The notes under the pieces are model-generated. The model was not told the origin of the DNA. It did not search any database and worked only from the letters and a program-made list of their open reading frames with translations. The position numbers and the translations under genes were made by a program. A DNA stretch of 64,000 nt, from the NCBI GenBank assembly GCA_037355855.1, contig CM074760.1, positions 7,680,501 to 7,744,500 on the forward strand, written 5' to 3'. Below, one piece after another: positions 63,120-64,000 of this stretch (within the stretch, counting starts at the first letter, position 1; every line of letters starts with the position of its first letter). This DNA comes from Pseudo-nitzschia pungens. Taxonomy: Eukaryota; Bacillariophyta; Bacillariophyceae; Bacillariales; Bacillariaceae.

Positions 63120-63734
63120 ATGTCGTATTATTGCACAGAAGATCCCGCAATCCTCGTCAAGGTCGCCAAGGAACTCGAAGAACTCCGTCACCACGACATT
63201 GCCACCAAGAACGATATTCATTCCGATGGTGCGCCCTTTCCCAGATCCTGCCGCAAGCTCCTCCGATCCATCCCGGGAAACTCCAGATGCGTCGACTGCG
63301 GAAATTGCAATCCCGATTGGGCGAGCCTGACGTACGGGGTTCTGCTCTGCACGGTGTGCTCCGGTCGGCACCGGTCCTACGGCGTGGCAACCTCGCGGGT
63401 CCGATCGATTTCCATGGATTCGTGGTCGCACTCGCAGGTCCTGACCATGCTCGAGGGGGGAAACGAGCAGCTGCAAACCTTTTACGACCGGCACGGCATG
63501 GGGGAACGCCAAAAATCCGCGAATCCGAGATTGTTCGAGCAGCGGTACTTCACCAAGGCGGCGCGGTTCTATTGCACCCATCTGGAGAGCCACGTTGCCA
63601 TGATTGGCGGCATCGGCAGATGGATGGGCCGGGCGGCGTCCAGAAAAGCCGCCACGACGCGACGAACCGTTCCCGTCCAACGCGGCACGACGACGACGAC
63701 GCCAACGGTGGTTCGGGTAGCGATCGCCGCGTGA
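63120..63734 (+). CDS. ArfGAP domain protein
   Basis: A 204-residue single-exon protein. The ArfGAP zinc finger is complete: Cys57 and Cys60 (CVDC), 16 residues, then Cys77 and Cys80 (CTVC), followed by the arginine-finger stretch GRHRSYGVATSRVRSISMD with Arg85 at the HR position. NPDWAS before the second Cys pair is the usual xPxWAS motif. The domain spans about 42-165. ArfGAPs stimulate GTP hydrolysis by Arf GTPases in vesicle traffic. The C-terminus (RRTVPVQRGTTTTTP) is short and low-complexity, with no further domains, so it is one of the smaller family members. The gene lies at the window edge, but its stop is inside. Confidence 0.87.
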   Translation: MSYYCTEDPAILVKVAKELEELRHHDIATKNDIHSDGAPFPRSCRKLLRSIPGNSRCVDCGNCNPDWASLTYGVLLCTVCSGRHRSYGVATSRVRSISMDSWSHSQVLTMLEGGNEQLQTFYDRHGMGERQKSANPRLFEQRYFTKAARFYCTHLESHVAMIGGIGRWMGRAASRKAATTRRTVPVQRGTTTTTPTVVRVAIAA

Positions 63735-64000
63735 TTGCGGTGCCAGAAACAAAAGGACTTGTGCGAAAGAAATAATGACAACGCAACACGACAATCCGGG
63801 CACGAAACCGCAGCGGGTTGCATCAGGTTTGCAACTCGTTTGTTTCTAACATTTTGTGGGGATTCAATCCTCTCTGTATCCATTATCCATGCTATTGAAT
63901 TGAACTATACTGTACAATACAACTATTAATGACACTTTTATAAAGATACTATCAATCAATCACCAATCACCAATCACTCCAACTCTGCGTGTTTAATATA
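63735..64000. other. 3' flank of the ArfGAP gene to window end
   Basis: Non-coding, AT-rich at the right, with a CAATCACC repeat near 63955-63978. No gene seen. Confidence 0.5.

Noticed and set aside
1..64000. tRNA or rRNA genes
   Set aside because: I found no segment I could fold confidently as tRNA by eye and no rRNA core sequence; a covariance-model scan would be decisive.

Overview
This window looks like nuclear DNA of a eukaryotic microalga, most likely a diatom (stramenopile). Genes are intron-containing with GT-AG introns of about 140-410 bp. Proteins carry long Q, N, D, T and S runs. There is a tandem Helicase-Associated (HA) domain protein of a kind common in diatoms, a class C GPCR-like receptor, a TKL-like transmembrane kinase and several proteins with N-terminal signal sequences. 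The taxon call is inference; no rRNA or organelle marker is present.

Layout. 1-4.7 kb: F-box/SirB1 (FBXO21-like) gene on the minus strand and a weak hypothetical ORF. 5.4-6.9 kb: RNase H-like gene with a signal sequence. 7.6-12.3 kb: a large minisatellite in two blocks, each followed by a copy of the same ~270-bp flank, abutting the 3' end of a class C GPCR gene (12.4-13.9 kb). 15.5-18.2 kb: five-HA-domain gene with two frame breaks. 18.5-27.7 kb: three minus-strand metabolic genes (below). 28.5-30.8 kb: Dus1-like tRNA-dihydrouridine synthase with a C-terminal CCCH finger. 31.2-33.3 kb: flavin amine oxidase. 33.6-34.4 kb: satellite that switches orientation. 35.8-37.0 kb: GNAT acetyltransferase. 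38.57-38.66 kb: long hairpin. 39.5-41.0 kb: spermidine-synthase family gene with signal peptide. 43.0-46.0 kb: six-exon TKL-like kinase. 47.6-56.1 kb: 2762-residue DDT/WHIM/PHD chromatin protein. 56.2-57.8 kb: CDK-like kinase. 59.3-59.8 kb: cytochrome b5. 63.1-63.7 kb: ArfGAP. A 91-bp MITE family with TA target duplications occurs twice, at 14.8 and 37.7 kb.

The most interesting region is 18.5-27.7 kb. I assembled three genes from splice sites, all on the same strand and all with intact phase: an L-rhamnonate dehydratase (enolase superfamily, five exons including a 16-nt microexon); a methylglyoxal synthase preceded by a signal peptide and an EF-hand pair; and a single protein fusing a fumarylacetoacetate-hydrolase (FAH) domain to a short-chain dehydrogenase (SDR). 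Dehydratase, SDR and FAH hydrolase are consecutive steps of the non-phosphorylative 'diketo-hydrolase' route known from bacteria (L-rhamnonate -> 2-keto-3-deoxy-L-rhamnonate -> 2,4-diketo-3-deoxy-L-rhamnonate -> pyruvate + L-lactate). The window therefore seems to hold a eukaryotic sugar-acid catabolic cluster with the last two steps on one polypeptide. Functions are inferred from motifs recognised by eye; no database search was possible.
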